Counted from the first letter of the stretch, positions 1 through 11,913 are shown. The stretch: 64,000 bases of DNA from Patiria pectinifera (GCA_029964075.1 CM057149.1:2986465-3050464); one strand, 5' to 3'. Notes: generated by a model from the sequence alone, not told the origin. A program made the numbers and translations.

Positions 1-231
1 ATGTATGTTATTGCTATGGGACCTATAGGACAAGTACATGCATATATATGTTTATACTCAATCTGGACCATTTTTTTTATTAGACGTTAAATTAGATAAG
101 AATAAAGGTTTGTAAACCATGACATTTTGCATCATTAATCGTACAAAACATACAAAGGAACATGCTATTTTAATTCTTTGTAAACGATGAAATTGCTGGA
201 GTAAATAAATATCATTGACTTTAAGAGTCTT

Positions 232-640
232 ATGTCAAATGAATATTGAATTTGAGTGGGCTCTAAAGTCTACATGATCAATAATTCTCAATGCCCGTTT
301 TTGTAAAATAAAAATTCTTTTTACAAAATGTTTATTTCCCCAGGCTAGAGTACCGTAGGTAATATGTGATAAAATCAAATAATTGTAAATATTATGTAGA
401 ACCTCGGACGGAAAGGCATGTTTCAATTTACTGAAAGTGCCTATGTTTCTCGACATTAGTTTACTAAGGTAATTAATGTGTTGACTCCAAGATAGCTTGG
501 CATCAATAAACAAACCTAAAAATTTAATACAGTCAGTTTGGGTAATCGGTGAATTATCGAATAAAATATCTTGAGGAAGACAAGAAACATTCTCAATATC
601 TTTCAAGTAGCCAGACCTATTGAAAAAGCTGCTCAGGGGA
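232..640 (-). pseudogene. Non-LTR retrotransposon reverse transcriptase, C-terminal fragment
   Basis: The minus strand encodes about 123 residues that look like the region just after the reverse-transcriptase catalytic core of Jockey/CR1/Rex-like LINEs. The run KFLGLFIDAKLSWSQHI is followed by a stretch with LILSHITYGTLAWG and ILQKRALRII, the usual order in this family. There is no catalytic YxDD and no endonuclease here, so this is a truncated 3' piece. The frame can be followed a little upstream of the first methionine. The clade is inferred from pattern only. Confidence 0.65.
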
Positions 641-2129
641 GCTATACTGACTGAAGTTATATATCACCATTGAAATTCATACTTGAACTCTTCTGGTCAC
701 TGATTTAGTTATTACCCCTTCTGTGTAAATAATTCTTTTCACATACAAAATTACATCATATATTAAATGCAATTATTGTTGGTACTAAAGTAGTACCAAC
801 AATGAAAACCCAAACACTATGAATACCCAAACACTATCACTAATTCAAGCAACTATACCAACATGTCCAACAAAAGAATGGCTAAAGAAACCTCATCTGT
901 TTCTAATAGAAAAAATGAACGAAATTGGTCGATCAGTCCATAGCACATAAAATAATAATGCTCAAGGCAAAACAATAGAAGTTAAATTGATTTCACATCA
1001 ACGTGGAATGGGTCAACCGTCTTGAAATTACTTCAAGTTATTTGAGAATTCATATTAACGTAATACGACCTCTCCACTGTCCTATGTTATTACATGGCTT
1101 TTGGTTCAAACATAAGTTAGCATATACCTTGGTCTTTGCTTGTATACGTATTATCACCATTGAAATTCATACCTGAATACAAAACTACAGCAATGCACGT
1201 ATAACGAATCATGTAAAGTACAGTGAGATAATGTAAACACCGCGCGTGAGTGTACAGTCTGAATGTAACAGGTAGCAGACCAGTAAATAAACTTCCATAG
1301 ACCCCAATGGTAAATGCTCCCACTTCAAAAATTGGAAAAAATACTCACAACTCTCCAAGGTGTTCGAGACACATATCAAATTAAAGCTTATTTCATCATC
1401 TTTCATTTTCTTTTCAATATTTGGGGGTCAACTGATGACTTTTAGGAGAAATTTCCATCTGAAGATGATCACCCCTGAAAATAGTCCTGAAGCCCATCGC
1501 CATTTTGAAAAACGATGCCTACACTCCTTTGAAAATTAAGGCGCTTTTAGGGTCCAAATTACATCAAAATTACACAGAACTGCAAGCTCCAAGTCCTGTG
1601 CACGGTTTCCACCCATATTTTTTTTTACAAACCCTCAAGTTCATGGCCCACAGCATGCTCAAATACCGAAGATTTTGAGGGCATGCAAATCGTGATTTGG
1701 CCGGCGCAGGCAATTTCGGACCGATTTACTGGTCTGCACCGAACATGGGTCTGGGTCATGACAGTAAACAATACCAGTTAATAGAGTAGCTAAACAAGTA
1801 TGTCGATTGCCGGAATATTACACTCCTCCTCCCTAATGAAACCTGTCGAATTAAAGTTTTAACTCATGCAAACCAAGTTATGGATCAATTTTAAAATCTG
1901 TAATACAACTGAATGTTTTAAAAATCACTTAATCCAGGCCGAATCGAAAACTATTATCTTTTTTAAAACTGTTAACACTTACACAAGTAACAAACAAGTA
2001 AAACTTTCAAGTACAGGGGTGGACTATCTTGACTTGTAACAAACTGCACTGAGGATTATTCTGCCTCACATGTGTGCAGCTGTACTTAACCTATGCGAAC
2101 ATGCAGATTAAGTGTTTGTGAATCCATGC
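641..2129. other. Non-coding stretch, no gene recognised
   Basis: No coding region is recognised. A short sequence containing ATCACCATTGAAATTCATAC occurs at about 663 and again at about 1153, which suggests a dispersed repeat. A perfect hairpin lies at 776-802. Confidence 0.5.
776..802. repeat. Perfect short hairpin
   Basis: Two perfectly complementary 12-base arms (TTGTTGGTACTA and its reverse complement) flank a 3-base AAG loop. It is too short for a miRNA precursor and its function is unknown. Confidence 0.8.
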
Positions 2130-2455
2130 CGGTCTGACTATCGAACCTTGTTGTCAATTGGGAATAATTGACCTTTGACTTTTGAACGTTATGTTTGTTT
2201 CTGACTATTGAACAATTGTGACTGATTAACCTCATTCTAAATTTGGACTACCGAACCTCCGGACAAATGAACCTTCGAACTAATGAACCTTTGGATTAAT
2301 GACCCTTCGGACTATTGCATAAAAATGTTTGAATTAACGAACCTTATTTCATTTTTAGACTAACGAACCCCCTCCTATGGAAATTTTGTGCATTCGGACT
2401 ATCGAATCTTCGGGCTAAAGAACCTTCGAACTATCGGACCTTCGGACTATCGGGC
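2130..2455 (+). repeat. Degenerate 16-18-bp minisatellite
   Basis: Variants of CGGACTATCGAACCTT recur irregularly, for example as GGACTACCGAACCTCC and GGACTATCGAATCTTCG. The array runs straight into the coding-like sequence of the LINE that follows, so the first part of the open frame from 2388 is repeat and not protein. Confidence 0.6.
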
Positions 2456-4798
2456 GGCTCCGTTTAGACTTACTGATGTACACAAAGCGCCAACAAAAGG
2501 TATATGCAACGCATCCCAATTCCTACGCTCAAGTGTTGTCTGCGACCTCAATGCTGACCTTCCACCAGATGGTGTGACTGTGAAGAATAGCCATCTTCAT
2601 CAAGCTCGTCTCAAGCACATGACACCTCACGTCGAAGTTGTTTCGGACTTTGCTGTAAGCAGCGATCTTGTAGCATGTAATGGTGTTATGCGACAACGTC
2701 GTACCAAGCTTCTGACCTTTTATGGACCTCGGAAACGAAAATGTCGTCTAGACTACATATTCGTGAACAAGAAGTGGACGCGTCTGATACACAAGGTGCA
2801 CAATATCAAGCCACACTGCGTTTGCTCTGACTACACACTTCTAACATGCACACTCAGCATGCAACTTTGGAGACCAACGAAACATACCCGGAAAGAACGC
2901 CTATTACTCTGGTCTGCCCTACAAAAAACTGCAATACAGCATCGCTTCATCGCTGAAACGTTTCGTAAGCGTGACAAAAGGCCAGGCTACTCAGCCTATG
3001 TTGAATCGGTAAGACATGCTGCAAACACCGTTTTACCCAAGCGCCGACCCACACCAAAGGTCTGCTTATGGGATACAGATCCGGAAGTGCAACAAGCTAG
3101 ACATCAACTCAATACTGCAAACAGAACAAATCCCAACTCAAATCATCGACAGTTGGAGGTGAATCTCGAAAACACATACACTCGACGAAAAGAAGAGCTC
3201 ATACATCAAATATCCAACGAGATTTCAGAACATCACGAGGCAGGTCGCAGACAAGATCACCGGCAGGAAAACACGACCGAACATTATTGTTTCTGCAGAG
3301 TACGTAGCTGATCGGTTAATGAAGATTGGTAGCTACTTTCACAGGCTCCTGAACACACAGCCTCTTGACCTGGATCTACCACCGCTCGGTCCTCTACCGT
3401 TGGCACCTAACATAAATGTCGGTGCTATTACAATCGAAGAACTCCACAAGGCCGCCCAACAAACTCCTCCAGGAAGGGCTGCAGGTCCCGATGAGCTGCC
3501 ATCCGATATTGTTGGCATTTTGCCGCTGCTGGAGTGTGTGCTGCCCATCATGAACGACGTGCTTGCTGGCAACGGAATGGCGCCAGTCCATCATTGTCGC
3601 GATCTCCAAAAAAGGAGACTAGAAACGCTCATTCTACCACTGCAGGCTGGTTTCCGACCTAATCGTAACACCGTGGAACAAATCGCATGCCTCCAAATAG
3701 CAATCGATGCGTGTCGCTCCAGAAAGCAGAGTCTAGTGGTTACCATTGTTGACTTCTGCAAGGCTTTGGACTGTGTCGCTCGCGGGGCACTCATAGATAT
3801 TCGGGAATTCTATGGGATACCCACATCTTTCATCAATGCAATAATGTCACTCTACACCAACACAGCCGCATGTGTACGCACATCTTCGGGATGCACTGAC
3901 GAATTCAAAACAACATCTGGTGTACTTCAAGGTGATACTCTGGCACCATATCTTTTTATCATCGTCATGGATTACATCCTGCGCACATCACTTACCCTTG
4001 AGGATGGCTACTCTGTGAGAAGACGCTTGTCGGCGCGATGGACAGCCGTAAAAATCCCTGCACTCGCATATGCCGATGACGCTGCGTTGATGTCTGATGA
4101 CGTGGATGCAGCTCAACGCCAACTGCTTCGCTTTGAAGCAGCATCAGCCAAAGTTGGTTTGCGCCTGAATGCCACCAAGACAAAAGTCATGTGTGTTGGA
4201 GACGTTCCGCAGACTATTATCAGCACAACGGATGGCATCCCTCTTGAAGCATGCGACGACTTCTGCTACCTAGGATGCAATGTGGCAGATGGCAGAAGTG
4301 CCATCCAGCGCCGACAACAGCTTGCATGGGTCGCAGCACGAAAACTCACTCCTGTGTAGGATGGGGTAGCTAGTGACAGTGCCAAAATGCAGTCAGGCAT
4401 CTTGATGCTTCACACCGTGCTCTCATCCGTTTTGTCTTGGTGTCCACTATCTAGAACGACTTTCCAACGACAGTCTGTACGCTCGTACTTCCGCAGCACC
4501 AGCCACAACCAACCTGCTGAGAAGTCGCCTTCGCCTCCTTGGTCATGCACTGCGAAGACCTCAGGTGCCTCTGGCCATCTTCATGAACCCACAAAACCAA
4601 CCATCAGAACCCTTTCGACAGGGCGGGGGACTACGTCACACCTACATGGCACAAATCATTGACGACCTAAATGCCATCGGCCTCAGTCATGGTCAGGCTG
4701 CTCGAGCTGCCCATGATCGGGCTGGATGGCAAAGACGACTTTCGAGCATTGGAAAAGCCACCGGTCACAACGCCTCGAGCCGACTTCGACTCCAGTAG
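2456..4798 (+). pseudogene. Decayed APE-type non-LTR retrotransposon (LINE) ORF
   Basis: Three successive open segments form one broken LINE polyprotein. The first (to 3311) carries the end of an AP-like endonuclease, with RLDYIFVNKKW and a following SDYTLL in place of the usual SDH. The second (3319-4359) is reverse transcriptase: QAGFRPNRNT, a VDFCKALD block, SGVLQGDTLAPYLFI and the catalytic AYADDAALM. The third (4387-4798) is a C-terminal tail ending in a D-R-A-G-W-Q-R-like segment. The RT appears to lack a block between about 3600 and 3640, because the finger region runs directly into QAGFRP. Stops and frame changes near 3312 and 4360 show it is dead. The architecture resembles RTE-like or related APE LINEs; the clade is not certain. 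Confidence 0.8.
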
Positions 4799-6555
4799 CG
4801 TCAACTCAACCAAGTGTAAGAAAGTAGGTTACACTTAGTGTCAAACGTAAAGGGCCCATTTAATTGGATTTTTTAATGCAATCCTTGATATGTAACTTTT
4901 GGTTCATTAATCTATATTTGTAATTCTCAAATTTCTATTTGAAGGGCGTTATTGGTGCCTTTATTATTTTTATGCTGAAGACAATTTCCACATTCATGGT
5001 CAAAACTGTGATGTCATTCAAGACAGCAATTTCAGGTTTGGATCTGCTTCAGCGTATTGGACGGCAGGATTTAAGGTGTTGCTGTGGTGATTCTTCTGCT
5101 TTCAGTGGTTCATTGCTGTTTCAGTATAGGACGATACGATACTAAGTAAACGTTATATACCAACGAGGATGACTCATACTACTTTTTATTTAAAATAAAT
5201 ATGCTCCAGTGCAAACTTCTTTTTCGTGGACTTGTTTTACTGGGGATCACAGCTAAATAAGAATATATACCCTCTGTAGAATTACTTTGAAAATGCAATC
5301 CTTATTGTTGGCCATTGCTCAAAATCGGTTGTGCTCTGTGTATCTCTTTATAATGTAATCAATGCAAACAACTAAACATAAATGAAAATATGCATTGATT
5401 GAGCCACTTCGCATAGTGCATTATGAAATGAAAAGCTGTATTCAGGGGCATACTTTATGAGGAAATCAAAATCAAGTTTTCATTTCTTTTTCTTAACAAA
5501 CTAAGCTTCTTTTTGTGCTGAGAGGCTTATTTCATTCCTTTGTTTTTTTTATTTTGTTATTTTTTTTAAGAGGACGAGGTCATCTAAAACTTTTCATCAG
5601 ATTCCAAATTTGTCCTTTCATTTAGAAATTTTCGAAGCTTATTGCACAGACCACCCTCTTTGATACAAGTGGCCAGCCATTTTTGTATTACGTAACCAGA
5701 ATAATTCACAAGTGACAATTATTAATTGAGAGACTTAAGCAAGTCTAAATCACAAATGACAGTCAATCAACGAGACAATATACCCGTGGCAAGTCTGATA
5801 AATGAGACCAATTAAGCTATGATTAAACTATATTTAACTGGCAAGTGAAATTATATTGATATTCTGACCCCAATAAATAATCTCTTTGTCACTCAATTCG
5901 GCTATACTCTTCTAGTTTAATTTATTCGGAAGGGCCAAATGTAGGTTTTTTTTAATTCCAGTATTTTAAAATTATGACTACCTACACAGTACGATTGATA
6001 TATATCATTTCATTGCTACTCGTTCTAGATTATGTGACCCTAATCTTCTGACGACTGACTTCAACCACAGAGATCTAGGAAGACATACCGGCGGGGTAGA
6101 GCTAGCATCGCAGCCGAGGAGTACAACCACTCACTCAGTAAACTCATCGGCACGAAGAAGAAGGTCGTAAGGTGGCATTCATGGCCGCCTTTCCCATCAA
6201 AGCCTCGCCAAGTCTCCATGCTAATGAAGAGGGAGCATCCGTACTGCCACTGAAAGAGGCTTCAATAACTCGTCCTGAGCACAGCAAAACTGCGACAAGA
6301 GAAGAAACGACCATTAAAGTTGAAGTAAAAAGGTACACAATTGCTATCCAAATCACAGTCGGCCAAATTTTCACTAAATGCCATCATGTATTAGGCCATT
6401 GGGGTGGTAGTTTTCTCATTCTTTGACGTACTAGGAATTGAGGTTTTTAGCCTGTGGTTTTCAGCTTGATCGAGCATAAATTTACCAACCAAACATTATC
6501 GCTTGCATGTTCATACAGTAAATTTTATAAATGTATAACCTCATTTTACAGTTTG
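4799..6555. other. Non-coding left flank of the first Polinton
   Basis: No recognisable gene. An open stretch on the plus strand near 6050-6426 has no motif I recognise. The 3' tail of the preceding LINE may extend into the first hundred bases. Confidence 0.5.
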
Positions 6556-6562
6556 TTAACCA
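6556..6562. repeat. Left target-site duplication of Polinton copy A
   Basis: TTAACCA directly abuts the left inverted repeat and recurs at 19600-19606 directly outside the right one. Polintons usually make 6-bp duplications, so one base may belong to the element end. Confidence 0.8.
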
Positions 6563-6625
6563 GTAGAAGGAGGGGGAGGGTACCAGACTTTACCCCGCCC
6601 CTCTCCCTTTCCCACCCTCTTCTGC
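6563..6625. repeat. Left terminal inverted repeat, copy A
   Basis: Starts GTAGAAGGAGGGGGAGGGTA and matches the reverse complement of 19537-19599 over about 63 bases with scattered mismatches. Each arm is itself partly palindromic, beginning GTAGAAGG and ending CTTCTGC (left) or CTTCTAC (right). Confidence 0.85.
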
Positions 6626-6661
6626 GTTAAATGCGTTAAACGGTCGTTAATAGCATCGTGT

Positions 6662-6814
6662 TATCATCACGTCGTTGGATTAGACAAAGAACGAGTTAGA
6701 GATTTATTTAAAGTGACTCAAAATCAATTTAATAAAGCACTAAAAAGATACGATGACCACTACAATAAAGGCGGGGCCGAGGGTGACGCCCTAAGAGGTG
6801 AAATGGAGGTATAA
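6662..6814 (+). pseudogene. Small plus-strand element ORF remnant
   Basis: An open frame without a visible ATG ends at 6814. It encodes a charged, helical-looking segment including VRDLFKVTQNQFNKALKRYD. It sits between the left inverted repeat and the minus-strand genes. Family unknown; it may be the tail of a truncated terminal gene. Confidence 0.35.
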
Positions 6815-6908
6815 CTCGGCGGGTCGCTTTCATAATGTTTATTTACCGAGAATTTGAACTTGTAAGTTTTTTCGATAAGATATTGTTTTTCCTTTGCCAG
6901 CCGTTCGT

Positions 6909-7487
6909 CTACCCGTTTTTTTTAAATTCTTTTTCAAAGTCTGTATCGTTTTTAATTTTTTGAAGCTTTGTGCTCGTCTTTGTTCTATTTTTTTGCTTAA
7001 GCTCGTTAAATTTTGCGAGCTCTCTCGTAATCAATATAAACTCTTCGTGCGCTAAATCTCCGTCGTTGATGGCTTGAGGCACATATTCTTCAATCGTGTT
7101 AAGTTTGGAGTCCGCTAATATTTTAATCTGGTCGTGCTTTTTCAGCTTGGCGGATAATCGCTTCGACGCGATTCTAAGCAGAATACTACACCAAAAGCGC
7201 CTATAAACGTTCCTTCTAGCACCAATCCAACGGGAGCTGATATAACACCCAAGAGAGCGGGAATACTGACAGCCCCCGCTATAGCCCCCAATCCTTCTAA
7301 TCCTATCTCTACGTAATTAATAGTGTCGATCACTCTCTTTATTTTTTCATAAGTGCGCTCTCGGTGGTCTCAAGATTAGAGATCGAATCTCTTTAATCTT
7401 TTTAAGTCTGTATACTTTTGTTTCTTCGTTACTATTTAATCGGAGTACATCTCCAGAAATATTGGGGTATAATACATTGTTACTCAT
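6909..7487 (-). pseudogene. Element membrane/coiled-coil protein with a glycine-rich hydrophobic core (broken)
   Basis: The gene starts at an ATG at 7487 and is interrupted by at least two frame changes, near 7375 and 7145. The middle is a long hydrophobic, glycine/alanine-rich stretch (GLGAIAGAVSIPALLGVISA and onward). The C-terminal part is basic and helical, with SAKLKKHDQIKILADSKLN and an HEEF segment. This arrangement of a membrane block followed by a K-H-D..I..LA..KLN helix is one I associate with an uncharacterised protein family in invertebrate Polinton-like elements. The function is unknown; a virion-membrane role is speculation. Confidence 0.6.
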
Positions 7488-7570
7488 GTTTTAATATAAA
7501 CAGATTTCAAAATTAAAAGATCTCCAACTCTATCACTATACTCACACCCTTGTTGTTGATGATCTGTCAT
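7484..7570 (-). CDS. Possible 28-residue ORF
   Basis: A short open frame begins at an ATG overlapping the end of the penton-like gene and ends overlapping the start of the next gene. The 4-base-type overlaps on both sides are the only support. It could also be a spacer. Confidence 0.25.
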   Translation of the reverse strand: MTDHQQQGCEYSDRVGDLLILKSVYIKT

Positions 7571-8677
7571 TTTTCACCTATGATTGAAAATGTCAGTTTG
7601 TCGATTATACCGTTTTTAAGTTTCTTGAAATCCTCGACTCTATCAGGCTTGGGTTCGCGCGTACCCACGGGTACGATTTTAAAGATGTCAGATGGACGAC
7701 CATCGAGGAAATTTTCACTCGTACTTAATTGCGGGCAGCGAATAAACAACAAAAATAACGGAATAACGTTGGAAGACCCCGTACACACCACTTTGGGTAT
7801 CAGTCTTCCTTTGGGTAAATTGAGTAATCGAGAAACTTCTCTGTTTAAGCGCAATTTGAGATTGACGTCGGCTACCACCAACGTCACCTTTTTAGATTCT
7901 CTAAATATTCCAAAACTTACCCCGGGTATATAATTTAAAATGAAATCGAACCAATCGACGTCGTAGCACCCCGGTGGTATGGTGACCGAACCGGTGACTC
8001 CGGCTGATAACGGCGCTAAAAGACTCGGAGAAATAAAATCTAAATTATCACCAGACACGATAAGACTCCCCCTTATTGTTACCCCAGCTTGTCTAATCAT
8101 TCTAACCCTAGGTTTGCTTATTGTACCTTCGATATATTCTAGCGTTATCTTTTTACCTTCATTGATGAAGCCTTTTCTTTCAAATAAAATTGTTATTAAA
8201 AGTATAATCGTATTGCGTTGTATCTCGGGGTGTGTTCTGTCTTGAATTTTATTGTGTAAAGTTCTTTGTATTTCAATTATTTGTTCTATTTCTTTTTCGA
8301 TCGATTCTAAAGCATACTCAAGTCTGTCTTCCTCGTACGCTTCTATAAGATCGTTTATAACTCTATTGAAAGTATTTTCGTCGTTAATTAAATAGTCGTA
8401 GGGTATCTCAGGTATAAACGATTCAAGAAAATCTCTATCTGTTTTTTATTTCTACATCTGGGTCAACCTGTTCGTATCTTCTACCATCATCAGGTCTTTC
8501 AGCTGGTCTCCCATTTATATTGGTATGCCAATCAATCTCCGTGGCGCTGGAAATATTAAAATATCCGGGGTTAATCATCACCCTTTTTACGCGTACAGAT
8601 TTTTGACCGTTTAAATTATCTACGACGTCTTCTAACTTAAACGTCTGCTCATTTTGAAACAAGTGAAACGAATGCAT
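7567..8677 (-). pseudogene. Penton/minor-capsid-like protein (one frame change)
   Basis: The gene starts at ATG 8677 in a TAAATG context. It is read in one frame to about 8435 and in another to the stop at 7567, giving roughly 370 codons. The C-terminal half contains VTIPPGCYDVDWFDFIL, then a beta-rich region, LNLPKGRLIP, LFIRCPQLSTSENFLDGRPS and a terminal DKLTFSIIGEK. This succession resembles the minor capsid (penton-like, single jelly roll) protein of Polintons and adintoviruses, which would occupy the vertices of an icosahedral shell. That is a pattern judgement without a search. It is divergent from the plus-strand gene at 8719, sharing a 41-bp AT-rich spacer. Confidence 0.5.
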
Positions 8678-8718
8678 TTATTTTAAAGTCTTTTTATATT
8701 AAAACTTAAACTAAAATA
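8678..8718. promoter_or_regulatory. Divergent AT-rich promoter region
   Basis: Only 41 bases separate two divergent start codons. The spacer contains TTTTTATATTAAAA. A similar TTATATTAAAA lies before the gene starting at 7487 and the gene starting at 62577. Confidence 0.4.
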
Positions 8719-9278
8719 ATGGCTGCTTTTATGTTTTTAAAAAAGCAGATACAATCGATAGCTGATCGGGTAACGAAAAAAGTAAACAAAATGTAGCCAA
8801 GGCAAACGAGCTAAAGCATCAAGTTGCATCCCAAGCAAAGTTTTTAAACAGCCTTAAACCCAGTGAACAGGAAGTTATAGTTAATAATACCAACAGGTTT
8901 TTAACCTTGTTTCCCCACTTAACCTCAGACTATAAATTGCTTCGTTTGGAAGATCCACCCAAGAGTTCGGGGCGTTACAGCGATTACACCGTAGCCTTTA
9001 TCAAACAATATGAATCGGTACAACAGGCTTGGTTAGATGTTATACCCGACACGAGTTCGTTTACCCCAGCGGAAATCATCAAGATCAACGAATCGATCAG
9101 ATCTTACGTGTACGCTTTACTCGGTGCGCAGGCTCAAACAAAAACGAGCGTATTAGCACCGGGCACCGGATTAGACGCTCAGGGACCATTTAACGTCATC
9201 GTTGAAGATATCATCAATGCAGTAGACGACATGGAAACGAGAATCAATCAATTTAAAGACTCTTTGCAGTATGCCTGA
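8719..9278 (+). pseudogene. Uncharacterised Polinton protein, helical (one frame change)
   Basis: It starts at ATG 8719 and reads a short basic N terminus, then changes frame near 8795. It continues to TGA at 9276-9278, for about 186 codons in total. The body is predicted helical with aromatic residues, a possible flexible segment LAPGTGLDAQGPF and a final amphipathic helix (IVEDIINAVDDMETRINQF). There is no recognised family. The next gene probably begins at ATG 9271 overlapping this stop, which is operon-like packing typical of these elements. Confidence 0.5.
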
Positions 9279-9695
9279 ACGCCTTTAAATTTTGTAGTGA
9301 AACCGGGGTTGTATTTAATTCCATCGGATATGAACTTGAGGGTTGGAACTCACGACGGATATAAGAACAGTCTTCAAATCGCTACCCAGAGTATGAAAAC
9401 TGGTTTGGTGCCAGATTTAAACTCACAACCTAAACCGGACGACTCTTCTGATGATACTGATGACGTCGCGCCACCAACACCCCCAGAGCCTATGACGAAC
9501 GATATTGTATCACCAACACCAGCACAAGCACCAACACCAGCACCAACACCAGCACCAGCTTCAGCACCAGCACCTAAAGTTTTAACCCGAGAACCCACCA
9601 AACTGCAAACTCACCAAGACGAAAAATTATCGTTGACGGTAGGAATGTTGGCTATCGTTGGTATGGGTATGTTGGCTTTCGAGGCAACGCGATAA
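9271..9695 (+). pseudogene. Proline-rich linker protein with C-terminal membrane helix
   Basis: The likely start is ATG 9271, overlapping the upstream stop, but a one-base change near 9285 breaks it. The longest open frame runs from 9297. The protein has an N-terminal globular-looking part, an acidic stretch (DDSSDDTDD), a long PTPAPTPAPTPAP-type linker and a hydrophobic C-terminal segment (LTVGMLAIVGMGMLAF). A tail-anchored or virion-membrane protein is plausible. The product is unidentified. Confidence 0.5.
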
Positions 9696-9724
9696 GTCAC
9701 ACTCTAATCACAACACACACACAC

Positions 9725-9764
9725 AAAAGCCTTACCAACTTTGTGCTGGTAAGGCTTTTTTTTA
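9725..9764. terminator. Intrinsic-terminator-like hairpin plus T-run between convergent genes
   Basis: Thirteen-base perfect arms (AAAAGCCTTACCA / TGGTAAGGCTTTT) flank a 9-base loop, and the right arm continues into an unbroken T8 tract. It lies between the plus-strand gene ending at 9695 and the minus-strand gene ending at 9784. The form is that of a bacterial intrinsic terminator. In this eukaryotic element it could mark transcript 3' ends in either direction. Confidence 0.6.
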
Positions 9765-9783
9765 AACTTGATTACAACTATTA

Positions 9784-10814
9784 CTACCATCGTTTTTGCA
9801 GGTACGCAAACACCAAGGCTCCCACACCCAAAAACAAAGCCCACACGTGTTCGGCCAACCACGATACGGACTTACTCAGCGCGTTAAATATCCAACTGAG
9901 TACGCTGCCTATGATACCCGGCAGAGCACCCAACGCGCTCACTCCGAGTTTTTTAAGAGCAGATGCAAAATTAGCGAGTTGTTTTGAAATCCACTGGGCA
10001 CCCGCACCTCTCACGCTAGCGGCGATGTTACTCACTATCGTGCTGATGGCTAAACTCAAAGCGGCTAAAATACTCATTATGGTTATACCTTGTTCTCTAA
10101 ACAGAATTCTAATCTTTACTGCCAGAGTCGTGTCGTCGTCTAATATTCTATTAATAGTTTCCTTGATTCTAGCGATCTGACTTCTGAGCCCTTTTGCGTT
10201 GGCGCTTCCAGCTTCTAATCTGGCGTCTCTTTCATCTTTCAAGTCTTTCAATTTTTTGTTTAACTCTCGTCGACCCTCTTCGGTGTGAGATTCGTTGCGT
10301 TCTTGTTCCTTGGCTGCAATCTCTAGTTTTAGTTCTCTGAGAAGCGCTAAATTAAGATCTAGGTTACCTCTCAACGTCTGCAAATGTTTGTCTAAAGCCA
10401 CGAGTTCTTTGTAATTCAATCCTTTTGTTTGAGCGCCGGTGTCGCGTTGTAAATCGTCTACAATCTCGGTTACCTCATCGGTGGCTCTGGGTAGTTCTGT
10501 CATGGGTATACTCTCAGGTTGTACTTGTTCGAGCGGGTTAATTTTATAATCCTTAAAACCCAATCCTTTTCTAATGAAATCTCTACCTGGAAGATCTAAC
10601 GCTTTTGCATTATTCTCTATACTCTTTAAACTCAAGAATTTTGGGGGGTTTCTTTTATCCGTTAACCTTACTAAGGCTTTATCATGGGTGTATCAGGAGT
10701 ATCAAAAGTATCGTCCAAATCCAGATCGGTCTCTTTTACATCATCATCATCATCTAAGTTAATGTCAGGTGGATCTTCGTATACGGTGGTATGGTCAAAT
10801 CCTCCTTCAGCCAT
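9784..10814 (-). pseudogene. Large coiled-coil/membrane protein, copy A (internal deletion)
   Basis: It starts at ATG 10814 in a TAAATG context and has an acidic N terminus. Compared with copy B (62842 onward), about 0.17 kb is missing near 10,680, with a frame change. From there it is open to 9784 (283 residues from the internal methionine). Features in order are a conserved PESIPMTELPR segment, a long charged coiled coil (residues ~60-160), two hydrophobic stretches (ILAALSLAISTIVSNIAASV and LGALPGIIGSVLSWIF) and a hydrophobic C terminus. A structural virion or membrane-remodelling role is possible but unproven. Confidence 0.6.
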
Positions 10815-10836
10815 TTATTTAATACTCTTTTTTAAA

Positions 10837-11074
10837 TTATGCCGTTTTCATTACACTGCCCGGTAGTATACCCTGGGTCACCAGCCAATTTTGCGTGGCC
10901 AGAGCTTTACTTACCCGTCAATTTACCCATATCTTCTACGCTTAAATTGTCTAAACCCGGCGCTTTCATTTTGAGTAGTTTATTTCCTACCATGGCGTAT
11001 CCCATCGAAAAACTCGATATGACGGCTCCGTGATAAATCGTATTAGCTATTCCGATGGTGTCAAAGTTACTCAT
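10837..11074 (-). pseudogene. Copy A version of the 80-residue membrane protein
   Basis: Counterpart of 62577-62819. The start at 11074 and the C-terminal end (near 10837) are conserved. A small deletion near 10,910, where copy B has an extra five or so bases, shifts the frame. The hydrophobic segments are otherwise visible on both sides of the break. Confidence 0.6.
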
Positions 11075-11094
11075 CGTTTTTTATATAACAATTT

Positions 11095-11490
11095 TTAAAT
11101 TGCTGTGTATTCCATGTCTAGCGTTTTGGGGGCGCTGCGTGTAGTGGGTTGTGTTACTACCGGCACTGGCTGTACTACCGGCGCAGTTGCCTTACTTTTT
11201 AGTACCAGCAACCCCACTCCTATTATCGACGCTATAGCACCCCACATCGCCCAAGAGTTGTAGTCTAGTGAGCTCGTATTATCGTCCGTTGTTACGTCCA
11301 TTTTTGCTAATTTTAATTTCATCTATCTATTGTGCTCGGCTAAAGCTTTACCCTGCTGAATTCGTTTAGGATTTTTAGTCTTGGTCACTCTCGTTACCGT
11401 CGGTGATGACGCTGTTTTTATCGGTTGGGACGTCTCTGTCTCTGCTGGTTGAGCTGCAGGCATTGCTGTCGCTGCTTTCTGATCTTCCAT
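11095..11490 (-). pseudogene. Copy A version of the 127-residue single-pass protein (nonsense codon)
   Basis: Counterpart of 62160-62543. An early stop (TAG) lies at about 11325, just before the internal methionine from which the last 75 residues remain open. The membrane segment (AMWGAIASIIGVGLLVL) survives. It overlaps the upstream gene in a different frame, as in copy B. Confidence 0.6.
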
Positions 11491-11913
11491 TTATTATATT
11501 AGGTTTATTCAATTTCAAATGTTTTGTTGTGATAATCGTAGCAACTAGGGGTGAGATTAAAGTTCCGTACTTGTAACAAACGTCGCTTAACATACTAGCC
11601 ATACTCGCGCTTATAATAGGATCAGAACTCAAGTCGTTGGTGAGTTCTTCTTCAACGGTGTAACAACGGATAACACTCGCGAAAAAAAGTGTATTTACCA
11701 ACAGTTTGAACAATTTCATTTCCAAATTTAGTTTCGTACAGATGACACATCTTTTCGAGTTCTTTACTGTCAAGAGCTTCTATATGTTTTATGGTGTATT
11801 CCTTTCTCAAGTACTTTCTAGAGTTTCCGGCTGCTATTACACTGCACAAACGATCTTTAAGTTCTGCGTTGTGATCTTGTTCGTTCGTGAAAAGCAGGTT
11901 TTAGGTCCTCCAT
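11375..11913 (-). pseudogene. Copy A version of the 192-residue element protein (frameshifted)
   Basis: Counterpart of 61697-62275, with a TAAATG start at 11913. Two overlapping open segments (11652-11849 and 11375-11773) show a frame change in the middle. No known family. Confidence 0.6.

Noticed and set aside
3339..4183. Minus-strand ORFs across the LINE
   Set aside because: Shadows of the reverse-transcriptase frame, which has the catalytic motifs.
7550..8245. Plus-strand ORFs opposite the penton-like gene
   Set aside because: Antisense shadows; the minus strand carries the conserved-looking protein and start context.
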